The translations under genes and the position numbers were made by a program. The notes beneath the pieces are model-generated. The model searched no databases. It saw only the letters and a program-made list of their open reading frames with translations, and was not told the origin of the DNA. A DNA stretch of 6,093 nucleotides from Clostridiales bacterium UBA1779 (GTDB lineage: Bacteria > Bacillota > Clostridia > Oscillospirales > CAG-272): NCBI GenBank assembly GCA_002314565.1, contig DCGL01000108.1, positions 27,645-33,737 of the forward strand. The letters run 5' to 3'. Positions 4,816 through 6,093 of the stretch are shown here, one piece after another (the stretch's first letter is position 1; each line of letters starts with the position of its first letter).

Positions 4816-6066
4816 ATGGAAAAAGACAATACGGGCTCATCACAGCCTGCACCTGAAAATAAAGAAGCAAAGACTGCAAAGAAACCCGCAAAAAAGAAAA
4901 CCAAAAAAATCGGCAAGCCCCCGGCCTGGCTGTTTCTGCCGGCAGTGGGAGCTGCAGCGCTTTTGTACCGGATAAAGTATAACGTCCACGTCGACAGACG
5001 GGCTCTGAGGGGCGAAAAGGGACCGGCCATCGTGCTTGCTCCCCACGTCAGCGGTATGGACCATCTCTTTACGGCGATGGGACTGTACCCGAGACGCCCG
5101 ACTTACGTGCTGAGTGAGCATTTTCATGCTAACAAAAAGCTCAGATGGGTGCTGGAGTACATAAATACGATTACGAAGAAGATGTTCTGTCCCGATGCGC
5201 GGTCTGTCATCAGTATGATGCGAGCGATAAAGGAGGGCAACACCGTCGTTTTGTTCCCCGAGGGACGCCTGACCTGGTACGGCCGTTCTCTTAAGGTAAC
5301 CGCAGGAACCGCGGAGTTGGTAAAGCAGATGGGCGTCACGGTTTTCTGTATCACGTCATACGGCGCCGGAAGGTCCTTCCCGAAATGGGCGAAGTTTACC
5401 CGCCGCGGACGCATTGACGTTGTGACTGAGAAAATCCTCAGCCCGGAACAGATAAAATCAATGACGCTTGAAGAAGTCTCGGCTGCGATTGACGCAAAAA
5501 TCCTTCACGATGAAGAAAAGGCTCAGCCCGGTGTCCGCTTTAAGACATGCGATACCTCAGCCGGAGCCGACGGGATTCTCTGGAAGTGCCCTTTGTGCGG
5601 TGCGTCATATTCTCTCGATGCAGCCGCAGGACATATTTGCTGCCGTGAATGCGGACTTGACGTCACTCTTGACGAATTCGGAGCGTTTTCGGACTCCGTC
5701 CATCTTGATGAAAAGAACATTCAGACAGTCGCTGACTGGTACGAATTCTGTGCCGGAACCGTGGATATTACACAGCCTCTCGTTATGGACGTTACTCTCA
5801 GCGGCACCGATGCCGACGGCTATATGCAGCGCGGAATCGGCAAAGGCGTTTTCACGATAAGCTCTGAAAGTCTGTCTTTTGAGGGCGAAATCGACGGGAA
5901 ACCCGACGCATTTTCAATTTCCACGTCAAAAGTTGCCGGTTTCCCCGTAACCGTCGGCGACCACGTCGACCTTTACCGCAGCGGCCGCCTTCTCTGGATT
6001 GAACCGGCGCCCGACCGCCGCCGCGCAATCGAGCTGGTAGCGTATCTCGAAAAAGTGCATAAGTAA
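4816..6066 (+). CDS. PlsC-like acyltransferase with zinc ribbon and C-terminal PH-like domain
   Basis: This 416-residue protein would transfer a fatty acyl group to lysophosphatidate or a related lipid at the inner face of the membrane. Residues 1-35 are Lys/Ala/Pro-rich and probably disordered and basic. WLFLPAVGAAALLY (38-51) is a short hydrophobic segment that may dock on the membrane. The acyltransferase domain (about 60-230) has the catalytic HVSGMD (H77, D82; the HX4D motif) and FPEG (147-150). A zinc ribbon follows, with CPLC (258-261) and CREC (276-279). Residues 338-416 have the strand pattern and closing helix of a PH/GRAM-like domain, a weaker call. A plain PlsC enzyme is about 240 residues, so roughly 170 are added. 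The ATG follows the cupin stop by 7 nt with no recognisable Shine-Dalgarno site, suggesting translational coupling. The 27 nt after the stop show no terminator. Confidence 0.92.
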   Translation: MEKDNTGSSQPAPENKEAKTAKKPAKKKTKKIGKPPAWLFLPAVGAAALLYRIKYNVHVDRRALRGEKGPAIVLAPHVSGMDHLFTAMGLYPRRPTYVLSEHFHANKKLRWVLEYINTITKKMFCPDARSVISMMRAIKEGNTVVLFPEGRLTWYGRSLKVTAGTAELVKQMGVTVFCITSYGAGRSFPKWAKFTRRGRIDVVTEKILSPEQIKSMTLEEVSAAIDAKILHDEEKAQPGVRFKTCDTSAGADGILWKCPLCGASYSLDAAAGHICCRECGLDVTLDEFGAFSDSVHLDEKNIQTVADWYEFCAGTVDITQPLVMDVTLSGTDADGYMQRGIGKGVFTISSESLSFEGEIDGKPDAFSISTSKVAGFPVTVGDHVDLYRSGRLLWIEPAPDRRRAIELVAYLEKVHK

Positions 6067-6093
6067 ATCGGAATTTAGCCGGGGGACGTAAGT

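Overview
The window most likely comes from an anaerobic Firmicutes (Clostridia, Oscillospirales or Christensenellales-like) chromosome. This is an inference from the strong AGGAGG-type ribosome binding sites, near-consensus TTGACA-17-TATAAT promoters, an iron-dependent alcohol dehydrogenase, duplicated Gfo/Idh/MocA genes of a type common in gut and rumen anaerobes, and moderate G+C genes separated by A/T-rich gaps. No rRNA, tRNA, transposase or CRISPR array is visible.

Layout. Positions 1-362 hold no gene. They contain a very regular array of inverted-repeat (dyad) units, CAATGCC / GGCATTG, repeating every 51-52 bp. Four units make a 207-bp higher-order repeat that is present almost twice, and the array runs off the left edge. 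Next come a strong bidirectional hairpin terminator (367-399), a 13-bp tandem repeat of nine units (400-516), and then two minus-strand genes (527-1816 and 1946-3127). Both encode NAD-binding Gfo/Idh/MocA-fold proteins whose motif set resembles the NAD-dependent glycosidase family GH109. Each has its own clear promoter, and they are probably also linked by read-through.

A 192-bp divergent promoter region (3128-3319) separates them from a plus-strand group: iron-containing alcohol dehydrogenase (3320-4429), a small single-domain cupin (4464-4808) and a PlsC-type acyltransferase with an added zinc ribbon and a putative PH-like C-terminal domain (4816-6066). The 34-nt and 7-nt gaps suggest one operon. 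Its terminator is not in the window.

How the parts may work together. The two minus-strand enzymes probably act on sugars or sugar derivatives, and the alcohol dehydrogenase could handle a carbonyl or alcohol product, but nothing in the sequence fixes the substrates. The acyltransferase belongs to phospholipid synthesis or remodelling and need not be linked to sugar metabolism. The most unusual parts are non-coding: the helically phased dyad array with higher-order structure, and the separate 13-bp minisatellite that would form the 3' untranslated region of the first minus-strand gene.
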